Below, piece by piece: positions 1 to 12,166 of a DNA stretch of 64,000 nucleotides; position 1 is the first letter of the stretch; the number at the start of each line of letters is the position of its first letter. Source of the DNA: Sphingosinicellaceae bacterium (lineage in GTDB: Bacteria; Pseudomonadota; Alphaproteobacteria; Sphingomonadales; Sphingomonadaceae); NCBI GenBank assembly GCA_019285715.1, contig CP079108.1:3735001-3799000 (forward strand), read 5' to 3'. The position numbers and the translations under genes are program-made. The notes below the pieces were generated by a model. It did no database searches, was not told where the DNA came from, and was given only the letters and a program-made list of their open reading frames with translations.

Positions 1-165
1 ACGTTCAGCGGCGGCGCGGTCGAGGCCGTCGACGGCGAGCACGAGGCCCGCCGTGCCGTCGGCGAATGTCAGGCCCGAGGCGCGTCCCGACGCGACGATA
101 TCGTCGCTGCGGGATGGGTCGGTCACGGCCGCGAGCGCGGCGGCGAGGTCGTCGCGGCTGGTCAT
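1..165 (-). CDS. Mrp/ApbC-like P-loop protein, N-terminal fragment
   Basis: The first 55 codons of a gene that runs off the left edge of the window. The frame starts at an ATG preceded by AAGGA at good spacing. The residues visible (a short helical region, then hydrophobic strands with GLVLAVDG) resemble the N-terminal domain that precedes the ATPase of Mrp/NBP35 iron-sulfur carrier proteins. In many sphingomonads an Mrp gene lies divergent to hflK, as here, and that synteny (recalled, not checked) is the main reason for the call. The P-loop itself would lie outside the window, so the family cannot be confirmed. Confidence 0.5.
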   Translation of the reverse strand, partial: MTSRDDLAAALAAVTDPSRSDDIVASGRASGLTFADGTAGLVLAVDGLDRAAAER

Positions 166-259
166 GGCGCGTCCTTTTGGCTCAATTGGGCTGCATCTCG
201 CAAATTGCGCCCCACGTCGTATATAGCGAAGACTGATCCCCACGCCCGCAGGAACCTTG

Positions 260-1402
260 ATGCCCTGGCAGAATAATAACGACAGCAGCGGCGGGGGCGG
301 TGGTCCCTGGGGTGGCGGTGCTGGCGGAGGTTCCGGCAGCGGTGGTTCGGGCGGCAGCGGCGGTTCGGGCGGCGGCGACGGCAAGCCCCCGAAGAGCCCG
401 TGGGGCGAGGGTCCGCCGCGACGGCCCAACCGCCCGACCGGGCGCGGCACCACCGACTTCGACGCCTTCATCAAGCGCAGCCAGGCGAAGCTCCGCGAAT
501 CGCTGCCGGGTGGCGGCAATGGCGGCGGCAGCCACGGTAACTTCGAGATCAACAACCGCACCATCGGCATCGGCCTCGGCGTGCTCGTGCTTCTCTGGGT
601 CGGCCTGACCTCGACCTACCGCGTCGACCCGCAGGAGCGCGGCGTCGTCATGCGCTTCGGTCGCTACGTCGAGACCACCGGACCGGGCTTCCACTTCAAG
701 CTGCCCGCGCCGATCGACACCGTCATCAAGCCCAAGGTCGAGGAGATCCACTCGGTCGATATCGGCGTCGGCGAAGGCACTGCCGAAAACTTGATGCTCA
801 CCGGCGACCAGAACATCATCGACATCGCCTACGCGGTGCGCTGGAAGATCCGCGACCCTGAGCTGTACCTGTTCGAGCTGGCGCAGCCCGAGGACACCAT
901 CCGCGAGGTCGCCGAGAGCGCGATGCGGGCCGAGATCGGTCACACCACGCTGAACGCCGCGATCGGTCCCCAGCGTGCCCAGATCGCCGACCAGGTCCGT
1001 GAGCGCATGCAGGACCTGCTCGACAGCTATCGCGGCGGCATCGAGGTGCGCGGCGTCGACATCAAGCAGGCCGACCCGCCCGCCGCCGTCGACGACGCCT
1101 TCAAGAGTGTCTCGGCTGCCCAGCAATACGCCCAGCAGGCGCTCAACAACGCCAACGGCTATGCCTCCCAGCTCGCCGCGGTCAGCCAGGGTGCGGCCGC
1201 GCAGTTCGAGGCGGTGTACGCGCAGTACCGGCTCGCCCCCGAGGTGACGCGCAAGCGCATGTACCTCGAGACCATGGAGAGTGTGCTCGGCAAGGTCGAC
1301 AAGACCATTGTCGAGCCGGGCAGCGTCAACACCTATTTGCCCCTTCCCGAACTCAAGAAGCGGCAGGTGCCGATCGACGACACCACCGCCGTCAGCCGCT
1401 AA
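260..1402 (+). CDS. hflK: HflK, membrane protease modulator subunit
   Basis: A 380-residue SPFH/band-7 protein that with HflC forms the periplasm-facing membrane complex controlling FtsH proteolysis. The first 80 residues are very rich in glycine, serine and proline, as is usual for HflK. One transmembrane segment lies at about residues 92-112, followed by [15 protein letters not shown], the start of the band-7 domain. The C-terminal part has an alanine/glutamine-rich helical region. The start is taken as ATG at 260, with AGGA seven bases upstream; a TTG one codon earlier is also open. hflC follows after 8 bases, so the two are one operon, and degP follows in the same direction. Confidence 0.95.
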   Translation: MPWQNNNDSSGGGGGPWGGGAGGGSGSGGSGGSGGSGGGDGKPPKSPWGEGPPRRPNRPTGRGTTDFDAFIKRSQAKLRESLPGGGNGGGSHGNFEINNRTIGIGLGVLVLLWVGLTSTYRVDPQERGVVMRFGRYVETTGPGFHFKLPAPIDTVIKPKVEEIHSVDIGVGEGTAENLMLTGDQNIIDIAYAVRWKIRDPELYLFELAQPEDTIREVAESAMRAEIGHTTLNAAIGPQRAQIADQVRERMQDLLDSYRGGIEVRGVDIKQADPPAAVDDAFKSVSAAQQYAQQALNNANGYASQLAAVSQGAAAQFEAVYAQYRLAPEVTRKRMYLETMESVLGKVDKTIVEPGSVNTYLPLPELKKRQVPIDDTTAVSR

Positions 1403-1410
1403 GGCCAGCC

Positions 1411-2256
1411 ATGTCCCTGACCCGCTATCCACTGCTCTGGGCCGCCATCGGTCTGCTCGTCGTGTTCGTGCTGATGAGCAGCCTGTACACGGTGCCCGAG
1501 ACCAAGGCGGCGGTGGTGCTCCGGCTCGACCGCCCGGTGCGCATCGTCAACGCCTATGATCCGAAGGCGACCTTCGGCAACACCGATGCCGGTCTCGTTG
1601 CCAAGGTGCCGTTTTTCGAGACGGTGCGCTTCGTCGACAAGCGCGTGCTCGACCTCGACATGCCCGAGCAGACCGTGCTGTCGACGGACCAGCTGCGCCT
1701 CGTCGTCGATGCCTTTGCGCGATTCCGCATAATCGACCCGCTGCGCATGATCCAGACCGTCGGCAGCGAGGACCGGGTCGCGGAAGCGCTCGCGAGGATT
1801 CTCGGCTCCAGGCTTCGTAACGAGCTCGGCAAGCAGCCTTTCGCGGCTTTGCTGAGCCCTGAGCGGACCGAGCTGATGAACGATATCCAGTCGAGCGTGA
1901 ACAAGCAGGCCCGCCAGTACGGCGCCGAGATCGTTGATGTCCGCATCAAGCGCGCCGACCTGCCGACCGGCGCGCCGCTCGAGAGCGCGTACTCCCGTAT
2001 GCGTTCGGCGCGCGAGCAGGAGGCGCTCAATATCCGCGCCCAGGGCGACAAGCAGGCGCAGCTGATCCGGGCTTCGGCGGATGCGACCGCGGCGCAGGTC
2101 TATGCCGCGAGCTTCGGCAAGGACGCGGACTTCTACGCCTTCTACCGGGCGATGGAGGCCTATCGGAAGACCTTTAAGGACAGCAGCTCGACGATGGTGC
2201 TGTCGACCAACAACGAGTTCATGCGCGAATTCGAAGGCCGGAAGGGCGACCGCTGA
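1411..2256 (+). CDS. hflC: HflC, membrane protease modulator subunit
   Basis: A 281-residue partner of HflK. It has one N-terminal transmembrane segment (about residues 7-25) followed by LYTVPETKAAVVLRLDRPVR, the entry to the band-7 domain, and then the family's conserved KRVLDLD and RIIDPLRMIQ stretches. The helical C-terminal half contains SAREQEALNIRAQGD, typical for HflC. The length is normal (about 280-330 residues). The gene starts 8 bases after the hflK stop, which fits co-transcription and assembly of a fixed-ratio complex that modulates FtsH. Confidence 0.95.
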   Translation: MSLTRYPLLWAAIGLLVVFVLMSSLYTVPETKAAVVLRLDRPVRIVNAYDPKATFGNTDAGLVAKVPFFETVRFVDKRVLDLDMPEQTVLSTDQLRLVVDAFARFRIIDPLRMIQTVGSEDRVAEALARILGSRLRNELGKQPFAALLSPERTELMNDIQSSVNKQARQYGAEIVDVRIKRADLPTGAPLESAYSRMRSAREQEALNIRAQGDKQAQLIRASADATAAQVYAASFGKDADFYAFYRAMEAYRKTFKDSSSTMVLSTNNEFMREFEGRKGDR

Positions 2257-2397
2257 ACGACCGGCGATCGCTGCGGTCTTGGCCGCGACGATTTTCCGCT
2301 TCCTGTTGCATAAATGCACCGTTAAGGCGCAGCCCGCAAAGAGCGCCTGCACCGACTCGCTGAACGCCACTCACTCTGCCGAAAGGTCGTCCAATCC

Positions 2398-4029
2398 GTG
2401 CGTAGTCCCAAGACATTCGCTGCCGCCATCGTCCCCGCGCTGCTGATCGCGGGCGGGGCCATTGCCGTGTTCGGCCCGGCGGGCGCGCAGATCGCGACCT
2501 CTCCCGCCGTGGCCCCCCCGGCCCAGAACGAGGTGCCGCTGGCGCCGACGACCGCGCCGCGGCCCGGCGCGCCGATGAGCTTCGCCGACCTGACCGCGCG
2601 CCTGACGCCCGCGGTCGTCAACGTTTCGACCACCCAGAAGGTCGAGATCGGCAAGGGCCGCAATCTCGGACCCGGCGGTGGTGGCGGCGGCGGCGGCGGC
2701 GACAGCGGCAATCCGCTCGAGGAACTGTTCAAGCGCTTCCAGCAGCAGCAGCAGGGCGACCAGGGCGAACCCGTCACCCGCGAGGCAACCTCGCTCGGTT
2801 CGGGCTTCATCGTCGACCCGTCAGGCTATATCGTCACCAACAACCACGTCATCTCGGGTGGCGATCCGCGCGGCGGCGACGCCAAGGTCTCGGTCGACAC
2901 CATCACCGTAACATTGGCCGACCGCCGCGAGTTCAAGGCTCGCGTCATCGGCCGCGACACGTTGTCCGACCTGGCCCTGCTCAAGATCGAGGCGACCAAC
3001 CTGCCCTACGTCAAGTTCGGCAACAGCAAGGCTTCGCGCGTCGGCGACTGGGTCATCGCCATCGGCAATCCGTTCGGCCTCGGCGGCACCGTCACCGCGG
3101 GCATCGTCTCGGCGCTCCACCGCAACATCGGGTCGGGCCAGTACGACCGCTACATCCAGACCGACGCGTCGATCAACCAAGGCAACTCCGGCGGCCCGCT
3201 GTTCGACCTCGACGGCAATGTCATCGGCATCAACACCGCGATCTTCTCGCCGACCGGCGGCAACGTTGGCCTCGGCTTCGCGATTCCCGCCGAGAGCGCG
3301 GCACCGGTCATCGAGCAACTCAAGGGCGGCAAGACCGTCACCCGCGGCTATCTCGGCGTCAGCATCCAGCCGCTGACCGCCGACATCGCTGCCGGCCTCG
3401 GCCTGCCCAAGGATCGCGGCGAGATCGTCGCCCTCGTCGAGCCGACCGGCCCGGCAGCGCGCGCTGGCCTCAAGCAGGGCGACGTCGTCACCAAGGTCGC
3501 CGGCCAGGACGTGACCTTCGACAACACATTGAGCTTCATCGTCGCCAACCAGGCGGTCGGGAGCACGGTACCGATCGAGGTAGTCCGCGGCGGCAAGCGC
3601 CTGACGCTCAACGCCAAGATCGCGATGCGGCCGTCGGAAGCGACGATCCAGGGCGCGGTCCCGAGCGACGGCGACGATGACCAGGACGCCCCCGCGACCC
3701 CGCAGTCGGATGCGACGCGGTCGAGCCTCGGCATCTCGTTGACCCCGCTGACCCCGGCGCTCCGCGCGCAGCTCAAGCTGCCCCCGACGGTCGTCGGCGT
3801 GGCGATCGCCGGCATCAATCAGAACAGCGATGCAGCCGCCGAGGGCCTGCAGCGTGGCGACGTCATCCTGCAGATCAACCAGATGCCGACGCCCACTCCG
3901 GCAGCGGCCGCTGCGGCGGTCGACGCAGCCCGCAAGGCCGGCAAGGACACCGTCCTGATGCTGGTCCAGCGCGGCGCGGTGCCGGCGCGGTTCATCGGCA
4001 TCAAGCTGCAGCCGCCGGGCACGAAGTAA
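2398..4029 (+). CDS. degP: DegP/Do-family periplasmic serine protease
   Basis: A 543-residue HtrA-type protease/chaperone of the envelope stress response. A signal-like hydrophobic segment (residues 7-30) is followed by a low-complexity linker with runs of glycine (about 92-101) and glutamine (about 115-119). The trypsin-like domain shows the catalytic triad as His150 (TNNHVIS), Asp191 (SDLALLKIE) and Ser264 (QGNSGGPLFD). Two PDZ domains follow, at about 310-405 and 430-535. The start is GTG at 2398; no better start lies in the frame. It sits downstream of hflKC, the order seen in related bacteria, with a 141-base gap that may carry its own promoter. Confidence 0.95.
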   Translation: MRSPKTFAAAIVPALLIAGGAIAVFGPAGAQIATSPAVAPPAQNEVPLAPTTAPRPGAPMSFADLTARLTPAVVNVSTTQKVEIGKGRNLGPGGGGGGGGGDSGNPLEELFKRFQQQQQGDQGEPVTREATSLGSGFIVDPSGYIVTNNHVISGGDPRGGDAKVSVDTITVTLADRREFKARVIGRDTLSDLALLKIEATNLPYVKFGNSKASRVGDWVIAIGNPFGLGGTVTAGIVSALHRNIGSGQYDRYIQTDASINQGNSGGPLFDLDGNVIGINTAIFSPTGGNVGLGFAIPAESAAPVIEQLKGGKTVTRGYLGVSIQPLTADIAAGLGLPKDRGEIVALVEPTGPAARAGLKQGDVVTKVAGQDVTFDNTLSFIVANQAVGSTVPIEVVRGGKRLTLNAKIAMRPSEATIQGAVPSDGDDDQDAPATPQSDATRSSLGISLTPLTPALRAQLKLPPTVVGVAIAGINQNSDAAAEGLQRGDVILQINQMPTPTPAAAAAAVDAARKAGKDTVLMLVQRGAVPARFIGIKLQPPGTK

Positions 4030-4038
4030 GGCTTTCTT

Positions 4039-4233
4039 CCCTCTCCCGCTTGCGGGAGAGGGCGAGAGACGCGCGTCAGCGTGGCCCGGGGAGAGGGTGT
4101 CTTTCCGGGCTGGCTGGCTCGCCGATCGAGCATGGACGAACTCACTCCGCGAGTGAGTCCTCTACGGTGAGACACCCTCTCCCCGGGCCGGCGCCGACGC
4201 GCCGTCTCTCGCCCTCTCCCGCAAGCGGGAGAG
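4039..4233. repeat. Long imperfect inverted repeat between convergent genes
   Basis: Two arms of about 63 bases (4039-4102 and 4171-4233) are near reverse complements. Each carries the hairpin core CTCTCCCGCTTGCGGGAGAG at its outer end. Between them lies a smaller perfect hairpin, ACTCACTC/GAGTGAGT (4140-4158). The element sits between the convergent stops of degP and the next gene, so it could act as a bidirectional terminator. A shortened copy of the core recurs at 6353-6376, which suggests a dispersed REP-like family. Confidence 0.8.
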
Positions 4234-4247
4234 CGAAGATCCGCCCC

Positions 4248-4649
4248 CTACTTCCCCGCGATCGTCCCCTTCGGCAAACACGCCCGCGTCTCGCTCTCGA
4301 TCGACGAGTTCGCCTTGTACTTGGCGACGAACGCATCCCAACCCGCGTCGTGCTTCGGCATCTCGGTCCCGCCGTATACGTGGATCGTCAGCACCTTCGT
4401 CACAGACGCCTTCGCCTCGCCGTCCGACTGCTCGTAGACCGGCGCCGTGATGAAACGATCGGCCTTCAGCCCATGGTCGATATACCACTTGGCGTTGGCC
4501 TTCGCCGCTTCCGCAAAGCCCGCCATGCTGCCGCCCGGCTTGAGCTTCGACACGCGCATCGCAACCAGTTCGCCCGGGCAGGCGGCGTTGGCAGCGCTCC
4601 CGGTCAGCACAGCCAGCATCGCGCCCAGAATAACCGTCTTCATGCTCAT
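4248..4649 (-). CDS. Small secreted protein of unknown function
   Basis: A 133-residue protein with a clear Sec signal peptide (charged start MSMK, hydrophobic VILGAMLAVLTG, likely cleavage after SAANA), so it is probably periplasmic. The mature part has two cysteines, one near the start (ACPGEL) and one near the end (RACLPKG), which could form a disulfide. The alternation of a helix (GFAEAAKANAKWYIDHG) with strands resembles small dimeric alpha/beta-barrel proteins, but no motif fixes a function. An alternative start is the ATG at 4643. It is transcribed alone, convergent with degP and divergent from the following ATPase gene. Confidence 0.75.
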   Translation of the reverse strand: MSMKTVILGAMLAVLTGSAANAACPGELVAMRVSKLKPGGSMAGFAEAAKANAKWYIDHGLKADRFITAPVYEQSDGEAKASVTKVLTIHVYGGTEMPKHDAGWDAFVAKYKANSSIESETRACLPKGTIAGK

Positions 4650-4744
4650 ATCTCTGATGTCGTTGCGCTAGCGTAGCGAACGTAGCGCCCGCTTCAACCC
4701 CGCTGGCAAACGCGCTACGCAGTCGTGAAAGCGGGGAGTGACGC

Positions 4745-6346
4745 ATGGCCGACAGCATCTTCATCGGAAAAGGCGAGGAGCATCCGCAGGCGCTGGTCCT
4801 GCGCCGCGCCAACCGCCACGGCCTGATCGCGGGCGCCACCGGCACCGGCAAGACCGTCACCCTGCAGACGCTGGCCGAGGGGTTCAGCCGCGAGGGCGTG
4901 CCGGTGTTCCTGGCGGACGTGAAGGGCGACATCGCCGGCATGGCGATGATGGGCAACGCCGCCGCCGACTGGACGATCAAGCGCGCCGCCGAGATCGGCA
5001 TCGAGAACTACAGCTTCGCCGACAACCCGGTGGTGTTCTGGGACCTGTTCGGCGAGCAGGGCCACCCGGTCCGCACCACGGTCATCGAGATGGGGCCGCT
5101 GCTGCTATCGCGCCTGATGGGCCTCAACGACACGCAGGAGGGCGTGCTGTCGGTGGCGTTCAAGTACGCCGACGAGAACGGCCTCGCGATCCTCGATCTC
5201 AAGGACCTGCAGTCGCTGCTGTCGTGGTGCGCCGACAACGCGGGCGAGCTTGCGGCCAAGTACGGCAACGTCACCAAGGCCAGCGTCGGCACCATCCAGC
5301 GCCAGTTGCTCCAGCTCGAATCGCAGGGCGCGGCGCACTTCTTCGGGGAGCCGGCGCTCGACATCCACGACTTCATGGTCGTCGACGAGCAGGGCCGCGG
5401 CCAGGTCAACATCCTCGCCGCCGACAAGCTGATGCAGTCGCCGCGCCTGTACGCCACCTTCCTGCTGTGGCTGCTCAGCGAGCTGTTCACGACGCTGCCC
5501 GAGGTCGGTGACCCGGCGAAACCCAAGCTGGTGTTCTTCTTCGACGAGGCACATTTGCTGTTCGACGAGGCGCCAAAGCCGCTGCTCGACAAGATCGAGC
5601 AGGTCGTCCGCCTGATCCGCTCAAAGGGCTGCGGGGTCTATTTCATCAGCCAGAACCCGATCGACATTCCTGAAACCGTCGCCGGCCAGCTGGGGAACCG
5701 CGTCCAACATGCCCTGCGCGCCTTCACCGCCAACGACCAGAAGGCGATCCGCGCCGCCGCTGACACGTTCCGCGCCAATCCGAAGGTCAACGTCGTCGAG
5801 GCGATCACCCAGTTGAAGGTCGGCGAGGCGCTGGTCTCGCTGCTCCAGGACGACGGCTCGCCTTCGATCGTCGAGCGCACCCTCATCGCGCCGCCCCGCT
5901 CGCGGGTCGGGCCGATCACGGCGGTCGAGCGCAAGGTGATGATCGACACCTCGGGCGTCGCGGGCAAGTACGAGACCGTCATCGACCGCGAGAGCGCCTA
6001 CGAAATCCTCAACGCCAAGTCGGCAGCGGCTCAGGCCCAGGCCGACGCCGATGCGGCCAAGACCAGCCAGGAGAAGGCCGCCGCGATTGCTGCCAAGGCG
6101 CAGGCGAAAGCCGATGCTGACATGGCGAAGGCGGCGGCGGTGCAGGCGCGAGTCGACGCCCGCCCCCAGCCGCAGTCGATGGCCGAGAAGATCGCGCTGA
6201 GCGTCGCGCGCTCGGCGGCGTCGTCGGTCGGGCGGCAGGTCGCGGGCAGCCTCGGGCGCTCGCTCGGCGGGAAGGCGGGCGGCCAGATCGCGGGGAATAT
6301 CGGCAGCACGCTGCTGCGGAGCGTGCTGGGGTCGCTATTCAAGTAA
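4745..6346 (+). CDS. HerA-like P-loop ATPase of the DUF853 (YjgR) family
   Basis: A 533-residue ATPase. The Walker A motif GATGTGKT is at residues 30-37 and a Walker B-like FFFDEAHLLF lies near residue 265, with the family sequence GVYFISQNPIDIPE after it. The C-terminal 130 residues are an alanine-rich, probably coiled-coil stretch (repeats such as AAAIAAKAQAKADADMAKAA) ending in a small glycine-rich tail. This matches E. coli YjgR, whose cellular role is not settled; the motor core resembles HerA/FtsK DNA translocases. It stands alone in a short transcription unit and ends convergent with mutS. Confidence 0.9.
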   Translation: MADSIFIGKGEEHPQALVLRRANRHGLIAGATGTGKTVTLQTLAEGFSREGVPVFLADVKGDIAGMAMMGNAAADWTIKRAAEIGIENYSFADNPVVFWDLFGEQGHPVRTTVIEMGPLLLSRLMGLNDTQEGVLSVAFKYADENGLAILDLKDLQSLLSWCADNAGELAAKYGNVTKASVGTIQRQLLQLESQGAAHFFGEPALDIHDFMVVDEQGRGQVNILAADKLMQSPRLYATFLLWLLSELFTTLPEVGDPAKPKLVFFFDEAHLLFDEAPKPLLDKIEQVVRLIRSKGCGVYFISQNPIDIPETVAGQLGNRVQHALRAFTANDQKAIRAAADTFRANPKVNVVEAITQLKVGEALVSLLQDDGSPSIVERTLIAPPRSRVGPITAVERKVMIDTSGVAGKYETVIDRESAYEILNAKSAAAQAQADADAAKTSQEKAAAIAAKAQAKADADMAKAAAVQARVDARPQPQSMAEKIALSVARSAASSVGRQVAGSLGRSLGGKAGGQIAGNIGSTLLRSVLGSLFK

Positions 6347-6352
6347 GATCGT

Positions 6353-6376
6353 CCCTCGCCCGCTTGCGGGAGAGGG
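6353..6376. terminator. Hairpin between DUF853 gene and mutS
   Basis: CCCTC-G-CCCGC, a TT loop, then GCGGG-A-GAGGG forms a stem with one internal mismatch. It lies in the 36-base gap between two convergent stop codons. It has no clear T-tract, so intrinsic termination is only likely. It is also a partial copy of the repeat core at 4040-4060. Confidence 0.55.
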
Positions 6377-6382
6377 AAAGGG

Positions 6383-8992
6383 TCACTCCCCCGCCAGCCG
6401 CTTCAGCTCGTAGATCAGGTCGAGCGCCGCCCGCGGGCTGAGCGTGTCGGGCGCCACCCCCGCCAGCGCATCCCGCAGCCCGTCCCGCGGCGGCGGTGCC
6501 GGCGCAGCCGCGAACAACGGCAAGTCCGTCAGCGCCGCCGCCAGCCCACCCGTCTTGTCCCGCTGCGCCTCGAGCCGCCCGAGCACCTCCTTCGCCCGCG
6601 CGATCACCGGCGCCGGCAGCCCCGCCAGCCGCGCCACCGCAAGGCCGTAGCTGCGGTCCGCCGCGCCGGGCACGACCTCGTGCAGGAAGACCAGTTCGCC
6701 CTGCCACTCGCGGACGCGGACGGTGGCCAGCGCGAGGCCCTTGAGGCGCTCCGACAGGCGGGTCAGCTCGTGGTAATGCGTCGCGAACAGGCAGCGGCAG
6801 CCGAGCTTGTCGTGCACCGCCTCGAGCACCGCCCAGGCGATCGCGAGGCCGTCGTAGGTCGAGGTGCCGCGCCCGACCTCGTCGAGGATGACCAGCGACG
6901 AGCGGGTCGACTGCGACAGGATCGCGGCGGTCTCGACCATCTCGACCATGAAGGTCGAGCGCCCCGCGGCGAGGTCGTCGGACGCCCCGACCCGGCTGAA
7001 TAGGCGGTCGACGATGCCGATGTGCGCGGACCGGGCGGGGACCCACGCTCCCGCCTGCGCGAGCACGGCCAGCAGCGCGTTCTGGCGCAGGAAGGTCGAC
7101 TTGCCCGCCATGTTGGGGCCGGTGACGAGCCACAGGCGGCGGTCCTCCGACAGGTCGCAGTCGTTGGCGACGAACGGCTGGCGGGCAGCGCGGGTCGCGG
7201 CGTCGACCACCGGGTGCCGCCCCGCCTCGATCAGGAAAGCGCAGCTGTCGTCGACAATTGGCCGGACCCAGCCGTCCCGGCCCGCGATTTCGGCGAGCCC
7301 GGAGCAGACGTCGAGCCGGGCCAGTGCCTGCGCGGTGCCGCTGATGACGCTGGCGCGGGCCAGCAGCCCCTCGCGCAGTTCCTCGAAGTGCGCCGCCTCG
7401 GCCGCGAGCGCGTGGTCGCCGGCCTGCGAGATGCGGATGCCGAGGTCGTGGAGTTCGGGCGAGCCGAAGCGCACGACGCCGGCCAGAGTCTGCCGGTGCG
7501 TGAAGCCCGACTCGGCGCGCATCAGCGGATCGGCGGCACGGGCCGCGACCTCGATGTGGTAGCCGAGCACGTTGTTGTGGCGGATGCGCAGCGTCGCGAC
7601 CCCGGTCGAGGCGCGCAGGCGGCTCTCCAGCGCCGCGACCAGCCGGCGCCCGTCGGCTCCCGTGCCGCGAAGTTCATCGAGCGCGGCGTCGTAGCGCGGC
7701 GCGATATAGCCGCCCTTGGCCGTCTCGATCGGCGGCTCGGCGACAAGCGCTGTGCGGAGCCGGTCGATATCATTGCCGTGCGCGCCGATGCCCGCCAGCG
7801 TCGCCTCGATCAGCGGCGGCAGGCCGAGCTGGCCATGCGCGACCAGCGCGGTCTTGAGCGCCGTCGCCAGCGCGAGCCCGTCGCGGATGTTCGCCAGGTC
7901 GCGCGGGCCGCCGCGTCCCAATGCCAGCCGCGACAGCGCGCGCTCGATGTCGGGGCAGGCCTTGAGCGCCTCGCGGGCACGGGTCCGGGCGATGCCTTCC
8001 TCGACGAACCAGCCGACCGCATCGAGCCGCGCGTTGACCGCGGCCGGGTCTGTCAACGGGCCGGCGAGGTCGTCGGCGAGCAGCCGCCCGCCGCTGCCGG
8101 TCACGGTCAGGTCGATGCAATCGAGCAGCGAGCCCGTGCGACTACCGCCGACACTGCGGGTGAGCTCGAGGCTGGCGCGGGTCGCCGCGTCGATTGCCAT
8201 CCAGCCCTCGGTCGGGGCGGGTTGCGGCGGCAGCAGCAGCGGCACGCGCCCCGCTCCGGTCGTGTCGAGATAGGCGAGCAAGGCCCCCGCCGCCGCCAGC
8301 TCGGGCCGCGTGAAACGCCCGAAGCCGTCGAGCGTCGCCACCCCGAACTGCGCCTTCAGCCGCGCCTCGCCGCCCGCACTGTCGAAATCGTGCGCCGGGC
8401 GCGGCGTCGCCGGAACCTCGTGCCAGCCCTCGGGCGCGATCACCTCGGTCGCCCCAATCCGCGCCAGTTCCGCGGCCAACCCGTCGGCGGTGCAGGTCAA
8501 CGTCCGGAACACGCCCGTCGAGACGTCACACCACGCCAGCCCGACGCCAGCTCCTGCCTTGGGCGCCCCCGGAGCCACCGCCGCGAGCCAGTTCGAAGCG
8601 CGCGCATCGAGCAGCGCCGCCTCGGTCAGCGTGCCCGGCGTGACGATCCGCACGATGGCGCGCGCCACCACCGACTTGCCGCCGCGCGCCTTGGCGGCCT
8701 TGGGGTCCTCGATCTGCTCGGCGATGGCGACGCGGTGCCCGCCCTTGATCAGGCGCTGGAGATAGACCTCGTGGCTGTGCACCGGCACGCCGCACATCGG
8801 GATCGGCTTGCCGTCGTGCTCGCCGCGTGCGGTCAGCGCGATGTCGAGTGTCGCTGCCGCCGCGGCCGCATCGGCGAAGAACAATTCGTAGAAGTCCCCC
8901 ATCCGGTAGAACAACAGGCAGTCGGGCACCCCGGCCTTGAGCCCGAGGTACTGGATCATCATCGGGGAGGGCTGGTGGGCGGGCGCGGTCAT
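6383..8992 (-). CDS. mutS: DNA mismatch repair protein MutS
   Basis: An 869-residue mismatch-recognition ATPase, close to the usual 850-870. The N-terminal domain contains the mismatch-wedge motif FYRMGDFYELF with the conserved phenylalanine and glutamate. The core and clamp domains follow, and the C-terminal ATPase shows Walker A TGPNMAGKST, the signature STFMVEM, Walker B SLVILDEVGRGTSTYDG and the ATHYHEL motif. The start is taken as ATG at 8992; an internal MMIQYL ten codons later is possible. It is divergent from the malic enzyme gene, with about 80 bases between the starts. Confidence 0.97.
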   Translation of the reverse strand: MTAPAHQPSPMMIQYLGLKAGVPDCLLFYRMGDFYELFFADAAAAAATLDIALTARGEHDGKPIPMCGVPVHSHEVYLQRLIKGGHRVAIAEQIEDPKAAKARGGKSVVARAIVRIVTPGTLTEAALLDARASNWLAAVAPGAPKAGAGVGLAWCDVSTGVFRTLTCTADGLAAELARIGATEVIAPEGWHEVPATPRPAHDFDSAGGEARLKAQFGVATLDGFGRFTRPELAAAGALLAYLDTTGAGRVPLLLPPQPAPTEGWMAIDAATRASLELTRSVGGSRTGSLLDCIDLTVTGSGGRLLADDLAGPLTDPAAVNARLDAVGWFVEEGIARTRAREALKACPDIERALSRLALGRGGPRDLANIRDGLALATALKTALVAHGQLGLPPLIEATLAGIGAHGNDIDRLRTALVAEPPIETAKGGYIAPRYDAALDELRGTGADGRRLVAALESRLRASTGVATLRIRHNNVLGYHIEVAARAADPLMRAESGFTHRQTLAGVVRFGSPELHDLGIRISQAGDHALAAEAAHFEELREGLLARASVISGTAQALARLDVCSGLAEIAGRDGWVRPIVDDSCAFLIEAGRHPVVDAATRAARQPFVANDCDLSEDRRLWLVTGPNMAGKSTFLRQNALLAVLAQAGAWVPARSAHIGIVDRLFSRVGASDDLAAGRSTFMVEMVETAAILSQSTRSSLVILDEVGRGTSTYDGLAIAWAVLEAVHDKLGCRCLFATHYHELTRLSERLKGLALATVRVREWQGELVFLHEVVPGAADRSYGLAVARLAGLPAPVIARAKEVLGRLEAQRDKTGGLAAALTDLPLFAAAPAPPPRDGLRDALAGVAPDTLSPRAALDLIYELKRLAGE

Positions 8993-9072
8993 CGACGCCG
9001 ATGGTCTACCGGCAAGACGCCGAGGTTGGAACCTTCTTCCCCCGGCCCCGTGCGTTCCCTATGGGTACTGCC

Positions 9073-11333
<2,261 letters not shown>

Positions 11334-11337
<4 letters not shown>

Positions 11338-12092
11338 CGCAACTGTATTTCATCCACGGCATGTGGAGCACCCCGGCGGTCTGGGACGGACTGCGCGAGC
11401 ATTTCCTGCGGCTCGGCATCGCCAGCCACGCGCCCGCGCTCCCCCATCACGACCGCCGCCGCGACGAGCCGCCGCCGCCCGAACTCGCCGCGCTCGGGCT
11501 GCAGGATTACATCGACTACCTCGTCGCCGACGTGTCGCGGCTACCCGAGCCACCGGTTATCGTCGGCCATTCGCTCGGCGGTTTCCTGGCGCAGGCAGTG
11601 GCGTCGCGAGTCCAGCCGGCCGGGCTGGTCTGCCTGTCGCCCGCCGCGAGCACGAAGACGACCGCGCTCAGCACCGACGCGGTCCGCTCGGTGTGGCCGA
11701 TCGTATCGCGCTGGGGCTGGTGGAAGCACGCGACGATGATCGACCCGGCAACCGCGCGCTGGGGCATCTTCAATAATGTGCCCGGTCCGGTCGCGGAGGC
11801 CGAGATCGATGCCCTGGTCTGGGACTCGGGCCGCGTCCTCGCCGACCTCGGCTTCCCGTGGGCGACCCGGAACGGCGCCGCGGCGGTCGACTACAGCCAG
11901 CTGACGATGCCCGCGCTCGTCGTCATCGGTTGCGAGGACCGGATCACCCCACCGGCGGTCGCCCGCGCCACCGCCCGCCACTTGTCCGGTACGGTCGACT
12001 ATCATGAGTTGCCCGGCATCGGGCACTGGCTGTTCCACACTCCGGTCGTGGAGAGGGTCGCCGCACTGATCGAGGCGTGGCTGCCGGAGTGA
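11334..12092 (+). CDS. Alpha/beta-fold hydrolase
   Basis: A 252-residue hydrolase. It starts at TTG in a TTGA overlap with the maeB stop; the next residues (TQLYFIHGMWSTPAVW) form the expected first strand and oxyanion HG motif, which supports this unusual start. The nucleophile elbow is GHSLGG with Ser80, the acid is Asp in GCEDRITPP, and the base is His in GIGHWLF. No signal peptide is present, so it is cytoplasmic. Substrate cannot be told; esterase or lipase-like action on a small ester is the general expectation. It is probably co-transcribed with maeB. Confidence 0.85.
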
Positions 12093-12166
12093 TCCGCCCC
12101 CCGAATGAAGTTCCCGTCACCAACCATCGCGCCGCGGCCGAGCGGCCAACCCCTTGGGGAAGACCA

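Noticed and set aside
4050-4676. 208-codon plus-strand frame through the inverted repeat
   Set aside because: It reads through both repeat arms and then antisense to a secreted-protein gene; composition is not protein-like.
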